From contig NC_085096.1 of assembly GCF_963422355.1 (NCBI RefSeq), positions 7,923,959 through 7,987,958 on the forward strand: a stretch of DNA of 64,000 nt, written 5' to 3'. The notes below the pieces were generated by a model that worked only from the letters and a program-made list of their open reading frames with translations, had not been told where the DNA came from and ran no database searches. This document shows positions 48,809-60,301 of this stretch, in pieces (position 1 is the stretch's first letter; each line of letters begins with the position of its first letter). A program made the position numbers and the translations under genes. This DNA comes from Corticium candelabrum. Its lineage: Eukaryota > Porifera > Homoscleromorpha > Homosclerophorida > Plakinidae.

Positions 48809-49337
48809 TCATACTCTCCCTCCCTCCCTCCCTCCCTCCCTCCCTCGCTCCCCTCCCTCCCTCGCTCCCCTCCCTCCCTCCCTCCCTCGCTCCCCTCCCT
48901 CCCTCGCTCCCCTCGCTCCCCTCCCTCCCCCTCCTCCCCCTCCCCCCTCCTCCCCCTCCCCCCTCCTCCCCTCCCTCCCCTCCCCTCTCCTCCCCTCCCC
49001 TCTCCTCCCCTCCCTCCCTCCCCTCCCCTCCCTCCCCTCCCCTCCCTCCCCTCCCCTCCCTCCCCTCCCCTCCCTCCCTCCCCCTCCCTCCCTCCCCTCC
49101 CTAATTCCCCCCTCCTCCCCTCCCTAATTCCCCCCTCCTCCCCTCCCTAATTCCCCCCTCCTCCCCTCCCTAATTCCCCCCTCCTCCCCTCCCTAATTCC
49201 CCCCTCCTCCCCTCCCTAATTCCCCCCTCCTCCCCTCCCTAATTCCCCCCTCCTCCCCTCCCTAATTCCCCCCTCCTCCCCTCCCTAATTCCCCCCTCCT
49301 CCCCTCCCTAATTCCCCCCTCCTCCCCTCCCTAATTC
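48809..49337. repeat. 530-bp pure pyrimidine tract with 23-bp tandem units
   Basis: 48809-49100 is almost only C and T (CCCT, CTCCC, a few CTCG). 49101-49337 is about ten 23-bp units TAATTCCCCCCTCCTCCCC plus TCCC. Strand asymmetry is extreme, as in triplex (H-DNA) forming tracts. Confidence 0.95.
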
Positions 49338-49344
49338 CCTAATA

Positions 49345-50072
49345 CAAACTGCAAAAATTAATAGTTGCTCTAAATAACAAAAAGTCTTTATGCCCATAAA
49401 ATTTTAAATTTACGTGAGTCACTGAGCAACCTAAAAAGAAACAACAGCAACAGCAACCATCACAACAGCAACAACAACAATAACCTCTTTAAAGTAAAAG
49501 AGAAAAACAAAGTAACAATTTTAAAAAGTAAAAATTAATTAAAACTCAAAGGTTAATATTAAATTTTTAAAAATATTTAGCTAAATTTTAAATTGAAATG
49601 TTAAAATTTTAAATTCAAAAATATTAGGTCTTTCAAATTGCTGTTTTGAAAATAAAATTAAGAATTAGAAAATAAAAGCAGAAAATTACAAAATTAGATA
49701 CATAAAAACTGTAATACAAAAACATAGAAGGGTCCAACCGCCCATTGACCCTCTATGTCTGCATAAATAAGACATGTATATTTTCATTACCTGTTGACAA
49801 TGTTGTCCCTGAGGAGATGTATAGTAATTTAATTAATACGTTAATTGATGTATATGTAAGTACAAAATGTGATTGCTGATATACATTCCTATAGACTAGG
49901 AATAAATGTACGGACATAGTTTTGAATGCATGATGAAAAAAGACACTGAAACATACAAGTGGGTGTAATGACAGCAACAGAACGTTTACTAATTAATCAA
50001 ATATCTCAAACAAAGGTAGAGTGATGTCTTCCATTCTACATAACTACATGGTATACACAATTCACATCCTTC
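49345..50072. other. AT-rich stretch, no gene
   Basis: High A/T with TTTAAAATT-type motifs and a short CAACAGCAACAACAAC run at about 49440-49480. No coding seen. Confidence 0.5.
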
Positions 50073-51725
50073 CTACTTCACATTTGTTATCAGTTTTCTC
50101 ATTGCCATGCTTCGACTTCCCAGTTCTCCTCCTACTTCGGTTGTTTCCAAGTTATGTTTCCTTTTCCTTTGTACTCCCTTGCAGAAAATGTGCAGACATA
50201 CATTGAAATATCTAGCTATCATTTTCCTCTTAATATTATGACATGTGGGATAGACACAGTCATCAGTGAGTTCTTCAGCCATCTGTATCAAAACCTCTTT
50301 CACATTTCTGGTAGCCATCAAAGTATCTTCTGCTATACTTCAAAACATTTGCTCTACTTTCAACATCATATCAAATGTGCAACCTGTAACATGCTCAAGA
50401 CTGCCCTTCTTGAATTCTCTCAAACTAGTTAGTGTTGCAAAACTGCTATGATCTGGAGCTGAATTTAAGACATACTCAAGGCAAGCATCACACACTACCT
50501 CATATTTCTTAATACTAAGGACACAATAACCCACAGTCATCATCTTGATAGCTTCCACGATTCCCACCTAGAGGTTTCATAAACTGAGCAATGCTGATGA
50601 TTTTTAGTGCACATTTGAAAGCCACAGGTGATGGTACAGGATTGTTTAGCCTTACTACTCTAAAAAGGTTCTCAAGACAATCTTGAGTGAGGTGTGAAGT
50701 CAGCAGAAACTTATGTCCACTACCAAGCAACTCCTCTTGTATGTCCAGCACAGAAGTTGTTGCCATTATGACACCTACTTGCACAGACTTCCAGTTTTCT
50801 CTTCCACTAATCTTCAAAGACTTGAAGAGTGCAACCACAGACCAAATAAAAAAAATCCATTATGTTAGCAGAAGTACAGCATGCCAATGAAATATGTGAT
50901 GAGAACGAGCATGCACAAACTAACATGCATTCATGATCATTTCAAACAAGATGACATATCTCGATACAAACCATTAGCCTCATCAGGTGACAGATGGTCT
51001 TTTTGCATAGCATCAGCAGCATAGCTGTGATCTTGCACATCTGTTGTTACTTGGACACCAGCATTCAGAGAGTCTTCTTCCTTTGTGCTGTTTCAAGACT
51101 TTCTGCTATTCTTGGAGCCAATTTTCCGGTGGGGAAATATTGTTGGTACTGCATTCCATTTCAGTTTCTTCTTTCCATCTTTCCTGTGTTGCTCAAATTA
51201 AGAGCTATCAAAATGAGCCTTGAAGAAATAAACAGAAATTTTACAAGGTGCTTCTTACGGTAATTTTACTAGTATCAAGTGTGGGCAGTAAATGTATAGG
51301 TATATACAGTCGCAAAAGTCATACTGCCGCATGAAACTAACAATCAATTATATTCTTGTACCCTGTGCACACAGTCTAGCTACAGCACTCTACCAGGCCT
51401 AAGACGTTTTTGTTAGCTAAGACGTTCTTTTTGACATTTGTTCATACATGCTTGTACACAATGTTCTTCTTACGTCACACAAGTAAGAATAAAGTGTAGG
51501 AGTCCAATTCTTTCGGATGACTCGATTTGTCCACACTTTTCTTCTGGCAGGATCGAGCGGAAACCTGTACATGGTATGCCCTTTCTCATGTCTGTTGGAA
51601 CAACCCCACGCACAGCAGGCGGGCATTGCTCTCAACCTTCGATAGTCAAAGAACAAAACAAAAACAATCAGTATCACGAATCTCGTACACGCGCAGTTGG
51701 AGTCAAAATGGCGCCCATGCGTCAC
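50073..51725 (-). pseudogene. P-element/THAP9-like transposase, internally deleted
   Basis: - strand. Start MPACCAWGCSNRHEKGHTMYRFP at 51626 (THAP C-x4-C, then the Phe-Pro turn), followed by WTNRVIRKNWTPTLYSYLC. About 51180-51110 reads WNAVPTIFPHRK, the AVPTIF end of the THAP domain, in another frame. 50838-50073 is the C-terminal part: FLLTSHLTQDCLENLFRVVR followed by NPVPSPVAFK, the conserved P-transposase region after the last catalytic residues, then a Cys-containing tail. One stop (TGA near 50340) and a frameshift near 50520 occur. The GTP-binding and catalytic middle is missing. Confidence 0.75.
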
Positions 51726-51763
51726 GTGACCTCAAACACCTATGTCGCAACTCTCTTTATATA

Positions 51764-53469
51764 TAGGCTCGAGTGTCCAGCCGGTCATCTCTCCCCGCGG
51801 CGGAGAAAGACCGGCTGGAGACATTCGCCACTCAAACAAACCGCCGACTCTCTATCCTCCAATCAGAGTGCCGTTCAATGTTTGTGCATCCTCGATAGGG
51901 ATGCACGTCTCTATTGGCTCTTTGCTAATGTAATTTCGCTCTGATGCAAATGCATGTAGTCTCGACACGTGCCATCCAAGTCTACAAAACAACAGGTCAA
52001 CTCTTTCCAGCTCTTCTCGTTGTCTGTCTCTCGTTCTAAGAGCGCTAGACTCAAAGTTTACCACAGAAGCCAACCAAAGGTCGACCGCGCAATGTACGCA
52101 AATCATAGCTCTGCACGTCGCCCTGCGTTGAGTGCAAATACCACGCTTTGCAGATGGTCTACTCGTTCAATGCATGCAAAGTACGACACCGTAAGCGACT
52201 AGAAGTTGTTTTGCATGCGCTGCCTATTCCTCCAAGTACGAAACGGAAGACAACGGAGAAGACGACATGCAGGTGTAGCTCACATGCTAACGAAATGTGA
52301 TATCAGACGGTAAAAGCAATTGACTACTAAGTTACAAAGCCATTAGTAGAGGGCCAATAGAGATAGTGCGTGCGGGGGCGAGGAGTAGGCGTTCCCTGTA
52401 GTACCCGTATTTGCCGCCATTTTAGGGGGCAAGTTTCTGTCCTCGGCAGGTATCTCTGTTTGCGACGGCGGCTTGTACAACATTTCAAGGACGTTCAACT
52501 GTGTGTTAGATAGTACAGCGACAGTATACTAATTGCGAAAGATCTAGACCAAATTTTATCGGTAAATTCGCGAGTTTGACGTGATTTCGTAGTCTGATGG
52601 TCGAGTGCGATAAAGCTAATTCTTAGAATAGAGATTATGGAACAGAAGTCTAAAAGCCTCTCCGACGAATCGCAGAAGCGATACGAGGAGAAAGTTGTAC
52701 CTACGGGCCTAAAAACAGGTAGAACGGAGGCTCAACTGTGGACGGAGAAGCAAGAAGTATTCCCGACATGAATTGGAGTGACATGATGTTGTATATGATT
52801 GTATGCTGTTAGGTGTACTAGACCTTTCTTGAGACGAACAAATCTCTCTCTACTGGAAGCGATCGTAGCAACCTAACCCATCCTTGCAGATGGTACCCAG
52901 TCAGGATTAGTTGAGTCATACACAAAGGATGGCTTTCCTAGAATTATTCAGAGTAGCATAGATTACTCTTTTAGTACAGAACATACTAGAAATGACAGCT
53001 CTACCAGACAGAAAGTGCTCGGAGCAAACACACGAATGCTGCGACGGCTTCCAGTCCTTTCTGACTAGGCTGGAGATCCACGCTGCCCGTTGTCTGTTGC
53101 TCAAATGACGCGTTTCAGGTCCCTGACTGGTTGGTATAGCTGGTATAGACTAAAAACGTATGTTGCTTCCTTGAATTCTACGATCGTGGCAGCCGAAAAC
53201 AGAGCAACTCGTAGCCATGCTAGTACGCTTGCCCCTAAGATGGCGACTTCCGCGATATCACGTGATTGTGACGTCAAACGCACTATCTCTATAGCGACGG
53301 GCATTGCTATCAGCAGTTATCGTGAATACACGTGCATACACAAACACTAACCGAACGTGTAACATCCTGCTTGGAGGATAGCGAGGCAGCGGTTTCCTTT
53401 GAGTGGCGAATGTCTCCAGCCGGTCTTTCTCCGCCGCGGGGGGTGTGACCGGCTGGACACTCGAGCCTA
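51764..53469 (-). mobile_element. 1.7-kb THAP element, about 105-bp TIRs, 9-bp TSD CTTTATATA
   Basis: Left end TAGGCTCGAGTGTCCAGCC (51764) and the inverted right end (to 53469) match over about 105 bp. CTTTATATA flanks both (51755-51763 and 53470-53478). Each TIR carries an internal hairpin CCAGCCGGTC ... GACCGGCTGG around CCCGCGGCGG. A THAP domain lies near the right end on the - strand. 8-9 bp duplications fit P-element or Mutator-type transposases; THAP favours P-like. Confidence 0.85.
52960..53218 (-). pseudogene. THAP domain remnant in the 9-bp-TSD element
   Basis: ATG at 53218 gives MATSCSVFGCHDRRIQGS (C-x4-C) and NIRF, then a stop. Further on, RQRAAWISSLVRKDWKPSQ and VCSEHFLSG complete the domain (conserved Trp, C-x2-H). 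Stops and frame changes separate the halves. Sequence differs from the 51.6-kb THAP copy, so it is a different family. Confidence 0.75.
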
Positions 53470-54554
53470 CTTTATATACTGCTCTGAGCTCTAGTATAGC
53501 CTCGACTTTCCCGTGCGCCTCGCGCGTACTATTTTTATAAATTCTACCGTTACTTTGTCGCACGTTTTCCGAAGTGCAAACATTAAGAAATCCTTTCTAT
53601 TGGTTTTGTACAATGTTCCGGTGCCAAGAAACCCTGGTCCGCAAAGGGGTCGGAACAAAACGACGGCTTCTGAGACTTGGCTCCTAGACTATCAGAACTT
53701 TCCTGCTGGAATGACAAATGCATTTGCTCCAACTGAAATGTGGTACTTTTGCGGCTGGAGGATTCAAACTTGCTGAAACTGCCTATAATTCCTCTGCAGA
53801 TGATTGACTACCACTGTCCATTTCTTCTGCTTGACCACTCAAATTGACATCATTACCACAAAATTATGGCGCTGATAGCTACAAACGTAGACCGTACACA
53901 AATTGATTCAAAGACAGTTGTGTTCAATCGTAGTGTATTTCAAAGACAACAATGTATACAAACTAGATCGAATACAAGGTAAACAAATTCGCTCTACGCA
54001 GAAAACGAATGAACAATGTCTGCAGCTACAGTAATTTTAGACACTGATCGATCTCGAACTGACACTATGAGCCAACAGCGATGAACGTATTACATGAACT
54101 TCTAAGACGTGAACCAACGTGAGCTTTCAGTAAGTCATTGTTTAAGAAGCCGGTTGGTACGTGTACGTACGCGCCGAAGAGAAAGGTCAAAGTAGGCCTA
54201 TGTCGTCTCCTCACATCCGGTTTTTAGATATTCTTGCCCCTGGTAAAAATTAATACAAAACAAGTGTCAAGCAAACATATTCACACAATACAATACCGTT
54301 ACAAAGCCGTAGAGATGCTGATTTGCCTGCTTTTTGTCTGGTATGCGCTAATTATGCGCGTGAGCTCGGTGTCCCGACCGTGTTTACAAAAACACCTTCG
54401 TTTGCAATTGTCGCAATAATCCGCAACCGCAAACATCGATTTTTGGATTGTATACTTATAGAACAAAGTTAATCTACACAGAAAACGATGTCTACGGGGG
54501 GGGGGTCGAAACAAAAGTTGTTTCTGAAGCAGTTAGCCAGATCAGCTCATAGAT

Positions 54555-55430
54555 TACAACCTTCACTAGTCCGGTTGGTTTGTTCGAATTTACTACCATG
54601 CCGTTTGAGTTGTGTAACGCTTCCGGTTCGTTCCGTGCAGAGAGCTATGGATTCTGCGTACTACCTTGTATAGTACGTTTACCGTCTAGCGATGACATTT
54701 TGGTTTTTTCCAATGCTACAGCCATCTTTCAAGACATAGAAGTGGTATATTCCAGCGCCTTCGACAACACGCAAATGCATGTAGCTTCGGCCAACACGAG
54801 CTTCGTTACCTTGGGTATGATATTCACGCTGCAAATGCAAGACCAAGATATATACATCTGGATCGCTGTTCGTGTTCTTGATGTCCCTGTACTACCAAGT
54901 CTAGCCTGAAGTCTTTTCTCGGACTTACGTCGTATTATCGTTGCTTCATCCCTTCGTACGCTTGCCTCACTGAACCCCTTACCCGACTATACGTACGCCT
55001 TTACATCTTTCGTGTGGTCTACAGAACAACTTCCTTTCTTCTTCTCCAATTCTTATACATCCGGATTGGTCAAAGCCCTTCATTCTTCAAACGGATGCTT
55101 CTGATTTCGCTATTGCTGCTATTCTTGCACAACCATGCTTATGCCGACGTCTTTGCTAGTTCGCTACGTGATCTCGATACGAATGCATACCACACGTGTT
55201 GACCCTCACTCAGAAAATTAGCGATGCTTATCGGTCTGCTTAGGGCTCATCAAGACTGCAGATCTGGCTCGAAAACGTGCCTATATCTATGATGCTCGCC
55301 ATCATCTGGTTCACCTTCTCGCATGCAAGTCAGGTCTTTCTCCCAAACTCTCTAGGCACTATGAAGGTTCTTTTCGAATTCTACGCTAACTCTCAGATGT
55401 GCTGTATGAGGCGTCTCATCTCCAGACGGG
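54555..55430 (+). pseudogene. Old gypsy RT/RNase H and integrase tail
   Basis: Resumes where 46402 stopped: TFTSPVGLFEFTTMPFELCNAS (RT palm), then DDILVFSNA..FQDIEVV with the DD pair, SLFSDLRRIIVASSL-type thumb in shifting frames, and the RNase H start QTDASDFAIAAILAQ (about 55085-55135, frameshifted). 55270-55430 encodes the integrase C-terminus (YDARHHLVHLL, LSPKLSRHYEGSFRIL, LSDVLYEA). The integrase core is deleted. Multiple stops. Confidence 0.8.
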
Positions 55431-55432
55431 AC

Positions 55433-55562
55433 TGTAATATAGTGTACTATGATATTGACTCTCTAGGCTAGTCACGCAATACTAAGTGTACAAGTACTGT
55501 GTCTGCCTATGTACTAGTGCTATTCGTACAACGCATGCGCAATGTAGTCTATTCCTCTTACA
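55433..55562 (-). repeat. 3' LTR of the younger gypsy element
   Basis: 130 bp, 126 identical to the 5' LTR. Confidence 0.92.
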
Positions 55563-55803
55563 TCTCTTTTCCAAAAAAATGTTCTAGCTAAGCTAGCAGT
55601 AAAGTCTAGACAACGTAATCCTTCAGGTAAGCAGGTTTTTTCACAACTCGCTTGCTGCGGGCGACATTCGTTGATTCTGTATGTTTGGAGATCGTTGCGG
55701 GTGTTATTCTGCTTTGTTGTGACGTCGTCATCTCTGTTGTCTGTTGTTTGGGTTTTGTTGTTGCTAGTGCTGCTCGTAGATGTTTTCTATTTCTGCGAAG
55801 AGG

Positions 55804-56949
55804 TCATCCGTCTTCTGTAGTGACATCATAGGATCGGATATCTATTTGTCTCTGAACGGTTGCTGGTTTCCACTTGTGGTCGTAGGCGTTGAGTGGTTGT
55901 ATGTGGACAGCTTGACCAGGTTGTAGGCGAGGCAGATCCTTTGCTGTTTTGTTATAGTAATGGGCTTGCTTTGCTTGTCGTGTTGCTAGTTCCTGAAGAA
56001 CATCGACTTGTATCTGAGGTTTCAGTAGCTTTGCAGTGGTAGGTAGAAGAGTTCTGGTTCTCCTACTCATCAGTCGCTGTGCTGGGCTAGTTTGCATTCC
56101 TGCTGTTGGCGTGTTCCTGTGATCCAACAGTGAAAGCCATGGGTCTGACCCAGTGATCTTTGCTTTTCCCATGATGTGTCTTGCGGTTTTGACTGAACTT
56201 TCTGCTTTCCCGTTTGATTGGGGATACCCTGGACTCGAAGTGATATGGTCAAACTGATATGTCTTGGCAAAGTCTTTGAATTTATCTGATGCAAACTGTG
56301 GTCCATTGTCTGATACAACTGTTATGGAATACCATATCTTGCGTAATGACTTCTCAGTTTTCTGATGACTGTAGCTGAGTCGATACTGTCCAAACGGTCT
56401 ATCTCCCAAAAGTTACTGTAATGGTCGACTGTAATCAGATAATGCTGATCTGAAAGCGTAAAGATATCCAGTCCAACTTTGCTCCATGGTCTACTTGGGA
56501 TTTGGTGTGGTGTTAGCGTTTCTTTCTGCTGCTGTGTGCTAAGGGCTTGAAAGACTTTGCATTGGCTGACATGAGCTGCAGTGTCAGTAGTCATACCGGG
56601 CCAGAACCGGGCGTTGACATCCAACTATGCCTAGATGTGAGGTATGTATCTTTTGCAAGGTATTTGCTCTCGTCGATTTTGGTAGGACACATCTATCATC
56701 TCTGTATATAATGTTATGTTGCACAACTAGCTCATCTCGATAGCTGTAATATGGGAGTAAATCCGGTGGAAGGTTGTTCTTGTTTGGCCATCCTTGTAGA
56801 ATTATAAGCTTGAGCTGTTGCAATATAGGGTCTTTCGCTGTTTCCTCTTGGATTGGTGCTATTGCCTCTTGTGTTAGAGGTATGTAATCCACCATATTGA
56901 TGTGTTCGATTTCAATTGCAACGTTGGTCTGTTGGTGTACCACTTCCAA
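55804..56949 (-). pseudogene. Integrase of the younger gypsy element
   Basis: Linker and HHCC region 56949-56584 (LQKIHTSHLGIVG then PGMTTDTAAHVSQC in a new frame). Core: VGLDIF and ITVDHYSNFWEI (first Asp region), SDNGPQFAS (second Asp), PQSNGKAESSVK (Glu). C-terminus HIQPLNAYDHKWKPATV, a GPF/GPY-like fold. Frameshifts at about 56600 and 56380 interrupt it. Confidence 0.88.
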
Positions 56950-57005
56950 ATGGCTGGACGATGGTCCTTTGTCAGTAGGTAAATAGGCTCGTGACAGTGT
57001 ATCAG

Positions 57006-58365
57006 CTAAAACATCTGAGTACCACGCTTGTAGGTAACTGTGATGTTGTAACGCTGTAGTCTGAGAAGCATCCTTTGCAGTCGTTTTGGTGTCTTCTGTA
57101 GATGTTTCTTGAAAATAGTTTCTAAAGGTTTGTGATCAGTTTCTACCAATACTGGTCTGCCGTAGGTGTAGTGGTGAAACCTTTCCATCCCAAAGGCGAT
57201 TACAAGCAATTCTTTCTCAACTTGAGCGTAGTTTTGTTCTATCGTTGTCAGAGCCCTGCGTGCGTAGGCTACCGGCTTGCCTGCTTGCATGAGAGCTGCT
57301 CCCAGACCTGTTTCTGACGCATCGCACTGTACTGTTGGCAGCTCAGCCGGGTCAAAGTATTGCAGGACGGGTGCTTCAGTAATAGCGTTTTATTTTTAAT
57401 TTCTCGAATGCTTTGTCGTGGATATCAGTCCAATTCCATGCTGCATCCTTGTGTGTGAGTTGGCGAAGTGGCTCACACAAATCGGTCAGATTGCTAAGAA
57501 AGCGCGAGAGGTAATTGACTAGTCCTTGTATGCGCTGCACTCCATGAACGTCTGTGGGCTTCTGCATATTTAGTATCGCTGTAAGTTTGCTGGGGTCGGG
57601 CTTCAAACCGTCGGTTGTGAGCATATGTCCAAGATAGGCAACTTTGCTTTGCCTAAACTTGAGCTTGTCGGCATTGATGCGGATTCCTTTGGAGCGGCAT
57701 CGCTGAAGTAGTCTGTGGAGTTTGCGGTCATGGTCTGCTGTTGCATCATCCATGTTACTTCCTACTCCAGTGATCAGGATGTCATCTGCAATTGTATGCA
57801 CTCCGGGCATTCCGTCTAGGGCTTCGTCTAGTCGTCGCTGGAATACTTCCGGTGCAGGTGAGATAACGAAGGGCATCCTCTTCCATTTGTAGCATCCAAA
57901 TGGCGTCTCAAATGTCGTAAGTAAGCTAGATTCTTCGTCTAATTTAACATGCCAGAGTCCATTACTTACGTCGCAAACGCTGAACATCTTGGCTTGCGAT
58001 AGTTCAGGCAGCAGATCATCGATGGTGTGCATCAGATAGTGACTGCGTCTCAGTGCCTTGTTTAAGGGCTAGGGATCGATGCACAAGCGGAGTTCTCCGT
58101 TCGGCTTCTTGACGGCGACGAGGCTAGATATCCACTCGGTTGGAGTGTCCACTCGTTCTATCACGTCTAGTCGTTCCAGTCGCTGCAGTTCGTCTTTCAG
58201 CTGTGCTTGTATAGCAATAGGCATTTTTCTTAGAGGCATTTTGACAGGTGGTACCGTGGGGTCAACATCTAGATGTAGCATTCCAGGCAGTTGACCAACA
58301 GTGCTGCTATCGAAAACATCTGCGTGTGTTGCAAGAAGTCCGTAGTTGTCTGCGGTTTGCAACAA
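57006..58365 (-). pseudogene. Reverse transcriptase / RNase H of the younger gypsy element
   Basis: RT fingers KDELQRLERLDVIERVDTPTEW.. and VAVKKPNGELRLCIDP; palm VCDVSNGLWHVKLDEES.., FGCYKWKRMPFVISPAPE, and IADDILITG (ADD in place of YxDD, as in several relatives). The thumb (LSNLTDLCEPLRQLTHKD..W) leads to RNase H: DAS at about 57325, AYARRALTTIEQNYAQVEKE and TDHKPLETIF. One stop between the halves (about 58035-58068) and a frameshift at about 57380. Confidence 0.88.
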
Positions 58366-58415
58366 CTAGGTGCCTGTCTGTTCGTGTTTAACAGTAGTAT
58401 GTGGTCGGGTGTACG

Positions 58416-58885
58416 CTAACGTCCTAGTCGCTGCGTCGCTCCGGCTCCTAACAGAGAGGTAGCTGCTTCGTTGTCTGCAACGACAACGAATTTCTCAATG
58501 TGTTGTTGCTTCGTTTTGGGGTTGATGATTGGCAAAGTACACCTACCCAGAGGTTTCAGTCTGCTCTTGTTGTAAAGAGACAAAAATTTGTCAGATTTCT
58601 GTAGTACGGTCCCTGGAGTGTTTCCGACTTCCTGATAACATTGCACGTAGCACCTGTGTCTAAGTGTAGACGTATTGGGCACCCGCCGACTGTCATTGTG
58701 GCGTACAGTTGATTGACATGTGTCTCCTGGCTATTTTGAAGAGAATGGGCTGTATCCGTGTTTCTGGTATCGGTCAGTGTGATTGTCATCAGGTAATTGG
58801 TTTGGTCTGACTCATCGTCTTCCATACGGTGAATGCGGTACTGTTGTTTTAGTGAAGCTGTTTTTGTGGTTGTTTCTGTCGGCAA
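58416..58885 (-). pseudogene. Protease of the younger gypsy element
   Basis: Aspartic protease motif LHLDTGATCNVI with the DTG triad, preceded by VNQLYATMTVGG. It begins in the -1 frame relative to gag and shifts frame again near 58630 to continue toward RT. Confidence 0.8.
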
Positions 58886-59694
58886 ACGGAAGCAGAGTGG
58901 TTTGCTTTTTCACACTTAGAGCATGTTTTGCCTAGTGCGGGACATTGTCTTGGACCTTTGTCATGTCGTCGTCCACAATACTGACATGTCTGCGGTACCC
59001 TAGCGGTTACCGTGGCTTGTCTCCTGTTGCGTGTGCTGTACGCGGTCAGTGCATGCACGTCATCGCTGAAGCTAATGGCTTTGGCTTGTGCGGATGTCGA
59101 CTCTGCGGCACGGCATATGGATATCGCGGTCGCCAAAGTTAATTTAGCTTCTTGAAGCAGTTTCTGATGGGTGTCATTGTTGCGTATCCCGTGGACTATC
59201 TTGTCGCGCAACAATTCATCTTGGGTCGCATCATAATTGCATGCACGAATCATGCTTCTTAGCGAAATTAGGTAGTCATCAAAAGGCTCACCTTGCTTCT
59301 GTGCTCGCTACGTGAGCTGGTACCGTTCGTAGATCACGTTTGTTTTGCTGAAGCAGTACGCTTCTATATGGCGAAGTACTACTGCCATATCATTCCTATC
59401 TTCACCTTCTGCGAAGGGCAAGGTGTCCAGAACCTCGAGAGCTTCTGCCGGCAAGCATTGCTGGAAGGTCGCCACTCGCTCCTCGTGCGTTCTTTTGGTC
59501 ATTCGGAACAAGATCTCGAAAGATTCCCATCTTCTGCGAAACGTTCGCCAGTTTTGTGCCAAGTTGCCTTTTAGATTCAATCTCTCCGGCAACGGCACTG
59601 TCACATTCGTCAAATGAACGATATCGCGTGGCTCCGGTGACTCTCGTGCTGTGCGTGGCCTCAGTGACTCTCGTACTTGCGTAGCCGTAGACAT
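58849..59694 (-). pseudogene. gag of the younger gypsy element
   Basis: Capsid segment about residues 40-128 (NLKGNLAQNWRTFRRRWESFE, HIEAYCFSKTNVIYERYQ), then an in-frame TAG at 59308-59310, and in the same frame the remainder (CNYDATQDELLRDKIVHGI). It ends with two zinc-binding motifs: CQYCGRRHDKGPRQC and CSKCEKANHSASVC (CX2CX4HX4C). Gag and protease frames overlap by 37 nt with a -1 relation, the usual pol-expression arrangement. The nonsense codon is the only lesion in gag. Confidence 0.85.
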
Positions 59695-59737
59695 TGTTGC
59701 TCATAAACAGTCTGCTGCGAGTTATGCACTTCTACCA

Positions 59738-59867
59738 TGTAATATAGTGTACTATGATATTGACTCTCTAGGCTAGTCACGCAATACTAAGTGTATAAGT
59801 ACTGTGTCTGCTTATATACTAGTGCTATTCGTACAACGCATGCGCAATGTAGTCTATTCCCCTTACA
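59738..59867 (-). repeat. 5' LTR of the younger gypsy element
   Basis: 130 bp. On the + strand it starts TGTAATATAG and ends CCTTACA. Four differences from the other LTR. Confidence 0.92.
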
Positions 59868-59885
59868 GGGACGACTGAATTAAGG

Positions 59886-60004
59886 TAGCCTCGTACCAGA
59901 CCCTCTCGCGCCGTCGTGCCCGATTCTCGTATAACACGACAATGGCGTTGTCGTGTTATACGGAAACCGGACACGACGGCGCGAGAGGGTCTGGTACGAG
60001 GCTA
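59886..60004. mobile_element. 119-bp near-perfect palindrome (hairpin MITE)
   Basis: The arm TAGCCTCGTACCAGACCCTC.. pairs with ..GAGGGTCTGGTACGAGGCTA over about 55 bp each, with a 4-bp centre (TGGC) and a few mismatches. TTAAGG lies just outside on the left (59880-59885) and two bases outside on the right (60007-60012), as an approximate target duplication. It sits in the tail of the old gypsy, 18 bp from the younger one. Confidence 0.85.
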
Positions 60005-60301
60005 ACTTAAGGCAACACGTCCAACGCCTTCATGCATGATCAGTTCCCCATTTCAAGATGCTTATACAATGCTGTAACTTCTCTCAGCCCGTCTCTACTG
60101 TTGATTCGACCGCTGTTCGATTCACGACGACAATTCTGACTATGTCTCTTTGGTTTCCTCTGTCGTTAACGTTCGTCCAGTTCGTACCACTGCTGGTGTC
60201 CCAGCTACATACTTTTAACTTGTTTTCACTTAGTCTTTGTTTTGTTTTTGTTTCTTTTAGTTTTGTTGTTGACTTCTTTGCATGCGTTTCATACGAGGAC
60301 A

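Larger units (their letters stand above)
48265..53497 (-). mobile_element. P-like THAP transposon, right arm split by another element
   Basis: The inverted arms at 48265-48340 (GAGCTCTAGCAG.., AGAGAGTTGCGAC, GCCATTTTGACTCCAACTGCG) and 51691-51763 plus 53470-53497 pair once the 51764-53469 insertion is removed. Between them lie a THAP start and a P-element-type transposase C-terminus on the - strand. Exact ends and TSD were not determined, and the CCT-rich tract (48809-49337) lies inside. Confidence 0.5.
55433..59867 (-). mobile_element. Complete younger Ty3/gypsy retrotransposon, TSD GGGAC
   Basis: 4435 bp, - strand. Two 130-bp LTRs (55433-55562 and 59738-59867) of TG...CA form differ at only 4 positions. 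GGGAC flanks both ends (55428-55432 and 59868-59872). Next to the 5' LTR is TGGTAGAAGTGCA, a primer-site-like start that resembles initiator-Met tRNA complement; a purine run GGAAAAGAGA precedes the 3' LTR. Gag, protease, RT, RNase H and integrase are present in the standard order, but with one gag stop and several frameshifts, so it is non-autonomous. It is inserted into the tail of the older gypsy. Confidence 0.93.

Noticed and set aside
50340..50567. Separate small gene on the - strand
   Set aside because: Same frame and element as the P-like transposase C-terminus; only a stop separates them.
57132..59617. Many + strand frames of 60-93 codons
   Set aside because: Antisense shadows of the younger gypsy gag-pol.
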